DNA of 64,000 nt. It comes from Aphrocallistes beatrix. Taxonomy: Eukaryota > Porifera > Hexactinellida > Sceptrulophora > Aphrocallistidae. The notes beneath the pieces are model-generated. The model was not told where the DNA came from. It saw only the letters and a program-made list of their open reading frames with translations, and did not search any database. The stretch is from positions 806,001 through 870,000 of the forward strand of contig OY725491.1 in assembly GCA_963281255.1 (NCBI GenBank). Reading direction: 5' to 3'. Of this stretch, positions 1 to 11,564 are shown piece after piece. A program made the translations under genes and the position numbers. Position 1 is the first letter of the stretch. Each line of letters opens with the position of its first letter.

Positions 1-72
1 TGCGATTGAGCCTCCTTCTTTTCAAGTTCATCAGAGTATATTCACGTTTCATCACCAGTAATGATTTGGGAA
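1..72 (-). pseudogene. mariner-like transposase scrap
   Basis: Read on the minus strand, bases 71 to 1 give IITGDET, a stop, then IYSDELEKK. This resembles the block around the second catalytic aspartate of mariner-family transposases (ITGDE followed by W and an aromatic). The tryptophan position is a stop codon and the frame is broken upstream, so this is a dead remnant running off the window edge. The match rests on one short motif only. Confidence 0.35.
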
Positions 73-136
73 AATCGATTTAGACATCCTCATATCCAAT
101 TTAACGAGCATTAGGATACACCAGTCGACCGGGGCC

Positions 137-250
137 TTTTTAGTGCAGCTCCTATAGGGAGATGTTCTTATAGCTTGGACGGAGTATCTCGTCCGTCCGT
201 ATGCATGTATGTCCGTACGCGCGCGCTACTGCGAAATCTAACAGTCCGAT
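137..250. repeat. partial copy of interspersed repeat R1
   Basis: The stretch with TTTTTAGTGCAG, GGACGGAGTATC and CGTCCGTCCGTATG is a diverged copy of the middle of the repeat found at 5539-6018 and, inverted, at 39524-40352 (shared: the tail of a TAGTGCAG-type segment, a GGACGG block, then GTATGTATCTCCGTACG-like sequence and GCGAAAT). No coding capacity is seen. Confidence 0.5.
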
Positions 251-485
251 TTTTACCAAATTTCGCATGTAGGTTCTCATTATGGTGTAGATGTGCACCG
301 TCAAAATCTCATCACTTCCTGTTTTTATAAGTACATATTCATCTTTTAACATCATCACAGCAAAGTTTTGTTTAAAGATATAAGTAATCTCAAACGACTA
401 ATGCAAGGTATTTCACCATGTAGGATCCGACTTTCGCGCTTTGAAAGTAATAATTTGAATATTTTATGAGTTATTAACACATTGA

Positions 486-568
486 CAAGCGCGCTTCGCT
501 TGCTTGCGCTGCGCGGCTGGCGGACACTTCGTGTCCGCCGGAGACTCCCTTCGGTCGCCTGGAGGTGA
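486..568 (+). repeat. GC-rich triple-hairpin repeat, copy 1
   Basis: An 80-base GC-rich island in AT-rich DNA. It begins CAAGCGCGCTTCGCTTGC and contains a near-perfect hairpin, GGCGGACAC-TTC-GTGTCCGCC. Closely similar copies lie at 2291-2372 and 49868-49946. Short open frames run through it, but they are composition artefacts. Confidence 0.8.
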
Positions 569-689
569 CATTGGTTAATTATAAGGGAGATATCATCTCT
601 AATTATGTCCTTCTTAGTTTTAAAGTCGATATCACTCGAAAAATCACCAAATTTGTCAATTTTTAAAATTTTGATGAGTAATGATGACG

Positions 690-1012
690 TCATAACAAAG
701 TGATGAGTCATCATTTTTTGATGATAGTTGCATCATGTGTGAGATATGTTAGTATACAGATTCTATTAAAATTTCAGCCTTCTATCTCCTATAATGGCTG
801 AGTTATCTTCGAATAACTGTGTTGCTTAACTTTTAAAAATGTGACAATGACGTCATAATTCCATGATGAGTCGACATTTTGCTCTGAGCTCAGAACTTAC
901 TGGAGCCATAGCCAAAAGACTCCTACATACCAAAAATCAGCTTTCTATGACCGGCAGTTTCTTCAATCAATTCGTTACAGAGATATATATATATAAATAA
1001 ATAAATAAATAA
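690..1012 (+). repeat. SINE-like interspersed repeat R2, with AT/AAAT tail
   Basis: The segment with GATGAGTCGACATTTT, CATAGCCAAAAGACTCC and ATCAGCTTTCTATG ends in GTTACAGAGATATATATATA followed by AAAT repeats. The same sequence occurs inverted at 46062-46330, and its 3' end alone, inverted, at 42891-42965. The 3' microsatellite tail suggests a retroposed short element, though no RNA polymerase III boxes were identified. Confidence 0.6.
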
Positions 1013-1129
1013 ATATTAATCGAGTTTTAATAGTAAGGATATATACAAATTTTCGCACCTTTTCGCTTTTTTGGAACTCGGGTCTTATCCTGTTAATACG
1101 GGCAGATTTTGCTGTTGGTGAAAGAAGTA

Positions 1130-2069
1130 AAATTAACTGTGGAAAGTTGCTACATCATCTAGAAGAAGTGAAAGAAGAACTGATGACTGGGATGACATTA
1201 TACAGACGGTTATGCCAACAGAAAGAGCAGGTAAAGAATCTTTTCGAAACGCTAAATATTAAGAAATTCCAACTGGACAAAAGGGATGTAGAAGTAAGAG
1301 CAATGAGTCCAGTTAAAGAATTAGCAAAATTTGGAATAACTGTGGGAGTAGCTGGTGCATTAGGTGCTACTGGTGGTGGAGTATGTGCTACTGGTGGTGG
1401 AGTATGTAGCTGTGACACTCGGTGGATTGACAAGCACAATGACAGTGACAGCAGCGGTTAAGGGAGGGATTGGAGCTGTAGTAGGATTGGCAGTGTTGGG
1501 AGGAGCTGCGGCAGCGGTTTTCATAATCTAAAAAATAGCTCAGTATAAAGGGAAGGAACGGAGATTGAAATACCAGCAAGTGAACTGTATGATAGACTAG
1601 AAGAGCAATCTTTTTTAACACAATTCAAACAAGTAATTCAAATATAAAAATATAAAAATCTTTGATGTAATCGATAATCTGCTTCACTAACTTGGTACGT
1701 GCTAGCAATGTCTATTCTAAAGCAAAATAGAAAGCCTTAATAGAATTTGCAAATACTCCAGGAATGAGCGATGAAATACGAGCAACAATATCAGAAAGAG
1801 AAGCTACATTAAGATGTGAGGATTATCTTCGGTACGAATTAAAATATTCCGAAGAAAGAATTAGAAATTGCCTTGCTCAAATTAAAAATGCTCAAAATGT
1901 TGATGCAGGTCAAAATGCTTCTGCAAATCCAATAGTTCCTCAAAGTGATAGTATTCCCGTAAATTTAGGGGATAATCCAGATCAAAATATTCCCAGAGTT
2001 CCAGCTGATCACATAGATGAAAATATCATTCCAACATCCCAAGGTTCAAATAATCCTTTAAGGAAATGA
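1130..2069 (+). pseudogene. decayed paralogue of the 12154-13113 gene
   Basis: Three disconnected frames line up in order with the intact 319-residue protein at 12154. Bases 1147-1461 hold EVKEELMTGMTLYRRLCQQKEQ (compare KEELLAGISIYTKLLAQKEEL). About 1480-1610 holds a hydrophobic stretch and then AQYKGKERRLKYQQ (compare AKYKGKERFLKYQD). Bases 1764-2069 hold TISEREATLRCEDYLRYEL (compare TLSKREAKISCKSYLKREF), followed by an unrelated polar tail of about 55 residues. Stops and frameshifts separate the parts and the N-terminal third is missing, so it cannot make the full protein. A small in-frame repeat (ATGGGVC twice) sits in the membrane region. Confidence 0.7.
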
Positions 2070-2290
2070 AAATTCTATCTGACAACCTGTGTACTCGTAT
2101 TGTAAGAGTGATATACTATCATATTTAGGTCTCTTAACTTTCCCCTTTGTCTTAACATTTAACCTCATTGAACTGCGGATATTTTGAATTTATTAATTAT
2201 TGGTGTGTTTTCCTATTTAGAGTGCATTGTTGAATATTATCTGTATACTGACAACTCAGTTTATCTAGATTATAGACATATAGTTAGATA

Positions 2291-2372
2291 CAAGCGCGCT
2301 TCGCTTGCTAGCGCTGCGCGGCTTGCGGACACTGTGTGTCCGCAGAGTCGCCCTGCGGGCGCCTGGGGTTAC
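2291..2372 (+). repeat. GC-rich triple-hairpin repeat, copy 2
   Basis: Same unit as 486-568. It contains the hairpins GCGGACAC-TGT-GTGTCCGC and CGCCC-TGC-GGGCG, preceded by the conserved CAAGCGCGCTTCGCTTGC block. Confidence 0.8.
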
Positions 2373-2435
2373 TCAATCTAAACTATTTTTGGAATTATTA
2401 TTATATAGAAAAGGTGTGAAAAATTGTTTTCCATT

Positions 2436-2972
2436 TTCTTGCAGAGGTGTGAAAATTTCGCTTAGATTTTCGAACTTAATCTTAGATTCATCATGACACC
2501 TACATGTCAATTTTGGTATCTCTACGACTTACCAATTCTTCAACAGTGGCGTAGCACAGACTCAAAAAGTGGTCCGGCTGAAAACATGTAAACCATGAGT
2601 TGGACTCGGAATTTTGCTATATCATTTGTCCAATAAAAATAAAATTAATAATATTAGAGAAATAATCACATTATTGATTATATAAATAACTTGATAAATA
2701 AGGTTAGACAAAATATATACGTACATACATTGGAATGCAATAGCACGAACTTGTAAGTCAGCAAATAGGAAAATTCATGGTCCTGCCAAAAACCGGACCC
2801 ACCGAACCGGCTAAAAAAGAAGTCCGGCCAAAAGCCGGACCATCTGATCCTTGCCCAAAAAAGTGGTCCGGCCAAATCCGGACCTGCCGCACCTACTCCT
2901 ACGCCTATGTTCAATCAATTCGGACAAACAAAAAAATCCTAGCATTTTAAAATTTAAGATACGTAATATTGG
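2436..2972 (+). repeat. interspersed repeat R3, split by a small transposon
   Basis: Bases 2436-2543 plus 2910-2972 together match the uninterrupted copy at about 50470-50641 (shared AACTTAATC, TTTGACACCTACATG-like text, TCTCTACGACTT, ATCAATTCGGACAAAC, then an A-rich run and ATCCT). The interruption is the element at 2544-2909. Confidence 0.7.
2544..2909. mobile_element. non-autonomous hAT-like element with 5-base target duplication
   Basis: It starts CAGTGGCGTAG and ends CTACGCCTATG, giving imperfect terminal inverted repeats, with several copies of the GGTCCGG/CCGGACC motif inside. It is flanked by TTCAA on both sides (2539-2543 and 2910-2914). The paralogous site at 50569-50573 has one TTCAA and no insertion, which confirms the boundaries. 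No transposase is encoded. Confidence 0.7.
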
Positions 2973-3029
2973 ATAGAAGTTTTCTTAAGTATTACAAATA
3001 TTAGTCATCTTTATCATTAATTTCTAACT

Positions 3030-3265
3030 AACACAGTAAACTACGTAGACTGATAGTAACCAGACCACACTTAATGAGCATAATCAACTCGTGATAATCT
3101 ACTACATGAGTTCCAAGTTAATAAAAATAGAAAAGTGACTCCTGAAGCACTTTAATAATATAATTCAATGGAAAATCAATCTTCTATGAAATTCAATCCG
3201 ACTATTATGTAAATGTGTTGATAGTATATAACTATATTTTTGTCAAGAATGTAATACTTTACAAT
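3030..3265 (+). repeat. direct repeat unit, copy 1
   Basis: About 235 bases containing CTTAATGAGCATAATCAACT and GTGACTCCTGAAGCACTTTA; repeated in the same orientation at about 3900-4140 with scattered changes. No gene is visible in or between the copies. Confidence 0.7.
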
Positions 3266-3805
3266 TTAGCACATCTAACTGTTTCCTTCGAATAAATTTA
3301 CAATTCACCTAATCCGTTCTAAACGACCATTCAAGTGAGTATGTTCTACTTTAAATTTATTATTCTTGCATATATTTCAATAAATAAAGTGTACATAATA
3401 ACACTTTTTGTATATACAGTCTAATATATCAACAAACTGAAGATTATTTCACTGTTTATTATTGTACGTTGGATACTTTACTGTTTTATCAAACTTGTGT
3501 CAATATATATTGGGGAAATCTAAAATAAAAGATTATTTATTTTTCATTGATCTATATTATTGTATATTACGATTGTTTTGGACCCAAACTGGCAGTTTAA
3601 TTCATTTTTAGATTATAGTATTATATAGTATTAATATACATACTAGTATTAAGTTTTTCATGACGTATTCGACATTCCGGTGTACAGTTGCGAGTCTTCG
3701 CGTTGCCTAAGCCTCATTTTGTTAAACTTTCCTATCACAGATTTCAATTTTGTCCAGTCCCTTGGGTGGCCGTTATATACAGGTTCCACTGTATTTAATT
3801 TCTAA

Positions 3806-4300
3806 ATTTACCAGCGTTTCCTTGGTGGGAAAAGAGATCTAAGTCATGAACACCAGTAGAATGCTACACATATTGAAAGAATTTAATTTAGCAATTATCT
3901 AACACAGTAAGCTAGACAGATAGTAACCACACAGTCCACACTTAATGAGTATAATCAACTCGTGATAATCTACTACATGACTTCCAAGTAATTAAAAATA
4001 GAAAAGTGACTCCTGAAGCACTTTAATAGTAATATAATTCATGGGAAAGTCAACCTTCTAAGAAATTCAATCTGATTATTATGGAAATGAGTTGAAAGTA
4101 TATAAGTTTTGTCAAGAGTGTAATACTTCACAATTTAGTCATATATTAAATACGTTCATCCGCATGCGGATATACGTCTATCCGCATGCTGGTAACAAAT
4201 AACTACTAAATTAAATCCTTTCAATATGTGTGGTATTCTACAAGGTATTCATGACTTAGATCTCTTTTCGCACCAAGGAAACGGCTGTAAATTTAGCAAT
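3806..4300. repeat. direct repeat copy 2 inside an inverted repeat
   Basis: Bases about 3900-4140 repeat 3030-3265. Flanking them, 3806-3897 (TTTCCTTGGTGGGAAAAGAG, CACATATTGAAAG) reappears inverted at 4211-4300 (CTTTCAATATGTGTGG, CTCTTTTCGCACCAAGGAAA), so the region 3806-4300 can fold as one element of about 500 bases. The palindrome ATCCGCATGCGGAT lies at about 4157-4170 in its right arm. Confidence 0.55.
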
Positions 4301-4623
4301 TAAATATACTGGTTCTCTTTCTGTAATCACCTATCTCATTAACTATCCACAAGGCTACACATTCTGTAACAAAATATATATGATAATCAGGGTCGGCGCG
4401 CAACAAGGTTTCCTGGGTGTCCGAACGAACATCCACTGCTTCAAATTGTCGGTGTTGCGAGTTGTCTGTTGCAAATCTTCGGACTCCTTTCTGCGCAAAT
4501 GCCCGTCTTATTAAGTGGTCATTAATGAGGTTCGACTGTAAGAGAGCTGATGTAGTAGTAAAATTCAAAATAAGAACTAAAATTCGAAATACCTACAACC
4601 TCAGCTATCAGAATAAGTTATAG

Positions 4624-5538
4624 TTTTCTAGTGCCGGAAAATGATATATTAAAAATACTTTAGGACACGCACTGATTGAACTTGGGCGCATGGCTAATTT
4701 TTTATAAGCAAATGTGCTGTTTATTGGAGTATTTCAGAAAAATTGGTTGTAACTAAAACCTAGACGGGACGGGAAGGGGATAAGCCTGGATATCCTATGT
4801 TTCGACTAAAATCGTAGTATCATAGCTTCACATTTAATAAAGGAGATACACTTCTAAGAACAAGATCCAGATTTCATGCCTTCCTGTTGTAGTAATGTTC
4901 TGCGCCAAGTAAGAATATCCCTACTTGGCGCAACAAAGTTGGAGTTTTTGAAATATTCCTACTTAGTGCTGCACAAAGTAGGAATTACATTTACAGTCGA
5001 ACCTGCTATAACGGTCACCGCTCAACGCGGCAAGCGGCCACCCGTTTGTAGTCCCTTACTGACCCTAAAATTTTGTTGATCAAGAAATGTATAAATACTA
5101 TTAAAACGGCCCTATTTTTGACAGACTTTGCAATCAAATCATAGAGATGCTTGATATCTGATCTCAAATTCGTTAGCTATACACTGAAATTTCTCAGTTT
5201 GAATCTTTTAACTCGAATAATTATTGTTAAGAGTGACATTATCAACTTTGTGTCATTAGTCACCATCTTATATAATGATCAATGACCTATGTTAGGTTGC
5301 ACAGGATTATATTTACGTGGAAATAAAGAATTGATTTGAAAGTATCAAAGATGGGCAATTTTGAATGCATATATAAATAATTAAAATAAAGCACTGTAGA
5401 GACGGATGTAATCTTATTCTGTCAATTAAATTGTATTTTTTTCGGTACATCATTTTGGCAACCAATGGAATGAATGGAATCTATTTGCCAAATAATGGTA
5501 CATCTGCAAAAAATACAAATTATTCTAACTTTGCTTGA
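4624..5538. other. gene-free stretch with small repeats
   Basis: No convincing coding region. About 4660-4805 (AACTAAAACCTAGACGGGAC and AGGGGATAAGCCTGG) is repeated at about 40640-40750. Near 4900-4932 there is a strong hairpin, TGCGCCAAGTA ... TACTTGGCGCA. About 4996-5050 starts like a pogo-type terminus (CAGTCGAACCTGCTATAACG) without a recognised right end. Confidence 0.5.
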
Positions 5539-6018
5539 TTGAGCCTGTCACGAAAAAAATGGTCCGGGGCCAAAATTGGTCCGGGTTAAATTTTGTGTCA
5601 TTTAATTACGTACACTCAAGTTGACATTATTCATGTTAAAAAATGTCCGTCGGTAGACCAATCGTGCAGCTGACTTGGCATGTGAGATATGAATATTGTA
5701 ATACATCGGGACTACTAAATTTTTGAAAACTCAAATTTCGCAGCGTAAGCAGATACATACATATGGACGGATGTGGAACACCGTCCTTGCCATAGGGGCA
5801 TCTTTCTGCAGAATCTGCACTAAAAATGGTCCTCCGGACTAGATTTGGCCTGACAAGCCTACCCTCATCTATAACCAGTGCCGTCGGAAGCTCCTCAAAT
5901 TGTTGCTGCCAAGGCCGCCTTGCCTACCCATTAACCTCCCCCAGCCGCACCTCTGCATACCTACTAGCCATCCCAGGCCTAGCCGCTAATCTTCCCAGGC
6001 CTACTAACTAACTAACCT
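5539..6018 (+). repeat. interspersed repeat R1, copy 1
   Basis: Begins TTGAGCCTGTCACG and carries AAAATTGGTCCGGG, ACGGATGTGG, CCGTCCTTGCCATA and a GC-richer end with CCAAGGCCGCCTTGCCTACC. An inverted, roughly 830-base relative lies at 39524-40352. The reading frames across it translate repeat sequence and are not treated as genes. Confidence 0.65.
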
Positions 6019-6369
6019 CCGCATGCGGATGAACGTTTTTAATAGCTCAGAACTGAGAATGTGCAAATATGCGACAATATCCCACAAGGAAGAGAGGAAA
6101 CCGCGGCATTTCTTTGGAGAAATGATCCCGTGGAGTGAAATGGACAGGAAGAGACAAGGATAAACTTCGGGGAAATCTACCCTGACAAAAAAGGATTAAA
6201 TGTGAAGTACGTACTTGTAATAAACAGGGAAGTAGTGCTATAGTCATTACTATATTAGTTTGACAATACTAAGTAATTTACTTCACAACCACAATGTTAT
6301 TGTACACAACTCAAATGTAAACAGTTCGCTACATTTATTAGTCACACTGATTGAGCAATATTTCTGCAA

Positions 6370-6849
6370 TACAGGTAACCCTCGCCGTTCGCGGGTTTGC
6401 CATTCGCGGCTTCGACTATTCGCGGAAAAATTTTTGAGTGTTGTTTTGCTATTCGCGACTCGTTCCCTCGACTATTCGCGGTTTTCGTTACTCTCTTCAG
6501 TAGTTTATGGGCTAGCATAAGTCCATTACCTTATACGTATCTTCAATGTAGGTTTAGTACTAAAGGCTAGACTTTACTATTTAGGTATGGTACTTAGGTT
6601 TGCTACTAGGGGATCTATATATTTCATTTATCACTTCATTTATTACTACAATTTTAATTGTGCCAGTGTTTTATGAGTATTACAGATCAACTATTGAATC
6701 AATAACGTATTTAGTATCTAGCGTCGTTTTTATAATCTAGGAACGTAACCCCACCATTCTCATTGAACTAACGTCTTGCCGTTCGCGATTTTGACATTCG
6801 CGACAATTCTCAGGAACGTTACCCTCGCGAACGGCGAAGGATACCTGTA
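6370..6849. mobile_element. pogo/Tigger-like miniature transposon
   Basis: Terminal inverted repeats TACAGGTAACCCTCGCCG (left) and the complement of CGGCGAAGGATACCTGTA (right), two mismatches, with TA at each end. Internal copies of ATTCGCGG. The CAGGTAACCCTCG type of terminus and TA target are typical of pogo-group elements. There is no transposase frame, so it is non-autonomous. Confidence 0.7.
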
Positions 6850-6998
6850 CTTCTATTATATATTCTTTCCCACACTCAATTACCATACTTATATTTGTAG
6901 CAATTATTACAAACCTTACCGGGTAGTAGGGACGCAACAGCACGGTACTTCAAACCTATTTATAACTTGTTTGTTTTGTTAGGATTTCGAGGTGACAA

Positions 6999-8531
6999 AT
7001 GAAGATACTATATCCATATATTCTACTACTACTACTCAACCTCCTGGTTCACACAAATGCTAATACTCCGAGAGAGAGAGGAAATGTAAAAGTTTTGCAA
7101 AGAAATTTTCTTTTAAATGAGAGCAGCTTAGAAGAATTTAGTAAAAGGCAGTTAGCATACTTAGCAGCGAGATATTCTAAAACGGCTAACATGAGTAATA
7201 CCTTGAATTTGCAGTACACAATGGAAATAGGAATAGGAACTCCAGAACAAAAGTTCAAGGTAAGGATTTTGCTTCATTATTTCCCAGGATAAACAAAGAT
7301 TAATAGGTTAACTCATTTTAACAAATGCAACACAATCGGAAAAATATTCTATGCAAGCTGCTAAATTTTTCAAATAACAGCGTCAAAAATTTTTGTAGTT
7401 AGAGAGAGTCCATTTATACATAGCTTTACTCCATCTCTATCACTAGGTGATCCTAGATACTGGCTCTAGTGACATGTGGGTCTACGGGAGTAACTGTTTC
7501 TCCGATGCCTGTCTGTCGAATCGGCAGTACGACTCATCTGCCAGCTCCACTTATTCTCCTCAAAGCGGATATCTCGAGGTATATTACGGGACAGGTCAAG
7601 TCAGGGGGCACCTCTCAAAGGACGATGTACATCTGACGCCAGACCTTGTCGTGAGTAGACAGGTGTTTGGAGCTGTCTCAGAAGCATCTGAAGATTTCAA
7701 AGATTCGACAATGGATGGAATTTTAGGTATGTAGAGATTTGCATATAATGTATAGAATAAAACTCAATGTAGGTTTGTTTAGTAAGTTAGTTTGTTATGA
7801 ATTCTGAATCCTAGGTCTAGCTTTTACTTCTCTAAGCTCAACAAATTCCGATCCACCATTCGAGTCTTTAATCAAACAGAAGAAAGTGGCTGACCCAATA
7901 TTTTCAATCTACCTCAACAGAGATCTCAGCTCACCTTTCGGCGGTGAAGTAACGTTTGGTGCGATGGACCAATCGCATATTAACGGTCCTGGGATAAAAG
8001 CCCCCATAGTTGAACGGAGTTGGTACACCTTCAAATTGAATGAAGTCTGTTTTGGGCCGAATGGGTGCAGTAAATCGGCCTTCAGGGGTGGATATGCGAT
8101 AGCTGATACTGGCACATCTATGATCGTTGGACCTACCAATATTATAGCGGAAATAAATGAAGAAATTATTGGTACGTATTGACCCAGTTATTTAGATACA
8201 ACCAATTCCACTGCAGGATTTTAGCTGTTATTATCCGCCTTGTTTTGTAGGAGCATATCGCGATGAATCTGGACTATTCCTAGTGGACTGTAGCATGATA
8301 CCCTATCTACCCACTATGACCCTCAAACTGGAGGAAGGAAGCCTGATTATACCAGCAAGTGCCTATATCCTCAAGTCCCCATGGGATTTCTGTACCACTG
8401 GATTCCAGCCTGCTTCCCCTATGCCAGGGAATCCCGAATGGGTGCTAGGAGATGTGGTGCTAGGGGAGTACTATTCGGTCTATAATATGGGATCAGGAAC
8501 TGAATCGGTCACATTCTATCCAGCCAAGTAG
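6999..8531 (+). CDS. secreted pepsin-family aspartic endopeptidase (cathepsin D/E-like), four exons
   Basis: Exons read from splice signals: 6999-7259, 7447-7726, 7815-8171 and 8251-8531. Each intron is GT...AG and the phases agree, giving 392 residues, the usual size of a pepsin-type preproenzyme. The N-terminus is a signal peptide (basic start, then ILLLLLNLL), followed by a propeptide to about residue 70. Exon 2 opens with the first catalytic motif DTGSSDMW and carries the flap motif YYGTGQVRG; exon 3 carries the second catalytic motif ADTGTS. Cysteine pairs CFSDAC, CFGPNGC and the C-terminal DCSM...DFCTTG fit the three family disulphides. The enzyme should be active at acid pH, in lysosomes or outside the cell. 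AATAAA follows the stop at about 8551. It is not a paralogue of its neighbours. Confidence 0.92.
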
Positions 8532-8698
8532 AATGGACCAATCCAAGCTGATAATAAACTTTTACTCTTACTCTTGTGTTACTATATTTAGCTGATTACT
8601 TCAGTTCACATCTATAGAGCTATTAATAGATTGATAGGTATAGCTATTAATAGTGTGCTATAATTAGTTTTTCTGCTATTGAACCTAGGCCATAAATT

Positions 8699-9482
8699 TT
8701 CAGTCTCATCTTATCTATTGAGAATTAATATAACTGCAAACACTGCTTTGAACCTGTTATGTTGAATATTTTACATTTTTGATTTGATAAGGAGCTATGC
8801 ATAATTTCTATATTACGGTTGATAACTGTTACTATTTTGCATTTTATATGATTAAATTTATAACTAAGAGAATATTAATACATTAACTAAATAAATAGCT
8901 ACAATTCCTGATGTTTTAATGTGCCCTCTGTACAATTAGTATTGCAGTAAAGTTACAGTATAAATTACTATATTCGATAGCCATTATTGATTAAGTGCAG
9001 ATGATCTATCAAACCGAAATACTTCTTTGATCGGAATTTTAGTGAAAATCACATGATTTTTTGCAAAGATGCGACTATATAAAAGCAGATTTGCATTATC
9101 CATACGGTTTTAGATTATGTTCAATTCAGTCAACTCCGCTTTATCGGGACAACCGCTTAATATGGACGAGTCTCCATGCACGGAATGGTTCCCATACATT
9201 GTAGCTAATGCTATATTTAATAGATCAATTGGGAACTCTGCTTAATTGGAACAAAATATTCGGGACCAAAGTGTCCCAATTAAGCGGAGTCACCTGTATG
9301 TTGATTAAGTAGCATTTTTAAATTCAGAGATAAGTGATTATGTGCATAACCAGGACGGTTTGTAGATGGGAGCATATCATCCAGCTGGGAGTCTGGCGTT
9401 GATGTAATCCCCCAGTGGGATCCAGTGGCAAAGTCCCAAGAAGTTAACAACAATTTTTCTCATAATTTAGACAAATTCATCT
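8699..9482 (+). repeat. copied 3' flank of a family-A receptor gene
   Basis: From TCTCATCTTATCTATTGAG onward this matches the stop codon and downstream flank of gene A8 (34245-35008), including the inserted small element at 9125-9298. Only the last few codons of the receptor are present; the gene body is missing. It marks an old duplication from the array that landed just behind the protease gene. Confidence 0.75.
9125..9298. mobile_element. pogo-like miniature element
   Basis: Left end TTCAGTCAACTCCGCTTTAT with CGGGACA, right end TGTCCCAATTAAGCGGAG ending CACCTGTA: inverted termini of the type CAGTCAACTCCG...TAATCGGGACA. A sister copy sits at 34662-34820 in the corresponding flank of A8, so the insertion is older than the duplication. 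Confidence 0.65.
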
Positions 9483-11047
9483 AATTTTGAGGTTCTAGGA
9501 GTAACAATTAACTCCGATGACACTTCTTTCTCATCAATTAGTAGATAAATATAGATTTTATCCAGTCAGGGGAGCAGCTGCCCCCTTTCCCACCTCTACA
9601 CACCCTTAGATGCGATACCAACCAGAGCTAAGTGTTTTTCGCTCTTCTAACAGTATTGATGTCTCCCTTTTCTAACAAAATTAGCAACATAAATAATGGT
9701 GAAGAAGCTAATTACTAATGCAAGTAAAGTTTCAGGAGTGAATTGAGTTTAATATTTGCAACAGTTCTATTCTTGTACTGGCACAGCATTGAAAAATATA
9801 AAAGTTTATAAATCGACTGTCTGCTGTAAAAAATTATCAGAGATATCACTCTATGGCGAGATTGTCTCATAAATTGATTACTAATGTGGTAATTTTATAA
9901 TGCTTACAAGAGAAAACTATAATAGAATAACTATAATAGAATAACTGTATGTATAGCATTCTATATACTAAGGCAATGGCAATCACCAAGAAATTAATAC
10001 CATGGATTGGTTAAATACTTCAATCCTAAAACCGTTAATTAACCCGCGGTTGGCTAGGAATGTTGAAAGTGAAAATGAAAGTACATTGAAAGTGAACTGA
10101 AAGTGAAAATGAAAGTGGGGTTTTCTCTATTTATACTTTTGAGACCTAGCCAGGCGAGGGATAATTATAACTTATTAATTAAATAACTGTGATTATCAGC
10201 TATATAAATATCTCAGTTCATGATTGTTTGAATATTCATTTTGAAAATATTTTATAACCACAATATTTATATTTACTTCACATACAACTTTATGTATTAT
10301 AGTAATGTATTGTTTTGCTGCATATTATTTCTGTTACACATTTATAATACCTCACTTGACAACACTAATTGCATAAATTATTATTTGGACGATGTCTTGT
10401 GTCGCACCTGACTCTACTTCCAATTATAAAGAGGTAGAACACTCAATGAAGTTTTTTAATTTTCCAAAAGATGGTGCTCTTCGTGAAAATGGTATCGAGT
10501 CAGTCCAAGACCTGTGAATACTACCAAAACAACAAGAGCGAGTTATTTCTTAAGTAATGTAATTATTCTAGAATCATGCATATACATACTCAAGTTGGGT
10601 GGACACAATTGACTGAATTTAAAAGACTACGAAAAAGTGTTTACCTTCCCCCAATTTAGTGAATGCAATCCTCGTTACTTCAAAAACGTGGGCATAAGTA
10701 CCTTTTTTAAAATTCGGATAAGTGCATTTTATCTGAAGTAATTATAAAACAAATTGTTAAATAATGATAGCTCACAAGCTCAGTGAGATGAACCTTAGCA
10801 TAGGTATCGTCGGAATTGCCCAGAATAATTAATTCTATAATTTCACGACATTTATCTTAAGCTATATGTAAAATTAGTATCTATAATTATTCGATTATTA
10901 ATTACTCTTTCATGCAAAATCCTCATCTAACGTATTAAAATATTCAAATCTCTATTTCAATTTTAGATAATAGCCAATGCACTGTAAAATGTAACTTTTG
11001 TGAGAACTAACATTTAATTTATATAAATAAGCCTAAATTAGCTGTTC
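9483..11047. other. gene-free stretch with a GAAAGTGAAA cluster
   Basis: No supported gene in about 1.5 kb. At 10064-10120 there is a run of GAAAGT-type units including two copies of GAAAGTGAAAATGAAAGT, which contains the GAAANNGAAA form bound by interferon-regulatory-factor proteins in animals. Otherwise AT-rich and unremarkable. Confidence 0.5.
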
Positions 11048-11564
11048 ATGACTACTCAAGTTGTTAAGTATGAACTCGCTAAACCTGAGGATTTCACAAT
11101 CGAATCTATTGATGAGGCTGGAAGAGTGCTGAAGGATAATAATATTATTCCAAACTATCACAAACACTTGAAACAAGTCAATATTTGTATCCTAAAGTTT
11201 GAGGAATTGAGACTGGTCGATCTTATGGAGAATGGTTTAGTGATTGGGCTGATGGGACACGAGCAAAGTAATCGGCAAGGAGCTAATCCCACGTCTTAAA
11301 GAGCTGAAAGAGGAGATACACACTGGAATCAGTTTGTATACGAGGTTACTTATCCAGAAAGACGATCTTAAGAAAGTTTTAACAGAACTACCTGAAATAT
11401 GTATTTCAAAATATAAACTTGCTGTTAAGCGTGAAGATGCCTCAGAAGTTAGTGTCAAGGATAAAATAAAAACAAGTGCATTGTGTGTGAAAAATCTAAT
11501 TTGCATCTCGGTATACGATTTTCCAACCAGCCACAATTTTTGTATCCAATATTTTGAATTGTAA
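11048..11564 (+). pseudogene. truncated paralogue of the 12154-13113 gene
   Basis: The first frame (83 codons) has NNIIPNYHKHLKQVNICILK and FEEL, matching NNIVQQYHGHLKQVNIRILM and FEEL of the intact gene. Frameshifts near 11220-11300 then break it, with FSDWADG readable in another frame. The match resumes as LKELKEEIHTGISLYTRLL and ends about 70 codons later without the membrane segment or C-terminal domain. It lies 600 bases upstream of the intact copy in the same orientation, so it is probably a tandem duplicate that decayed. Confidence 0.7.

Noticed and set aside
486-2496. Protein-coding frames through the GC-rich repeats (for example 2184-2381 and 2305-2496)
   Set aside because: Frames exist on several registers and both strands only because the GC-rich hairpin repeat lacks stops.
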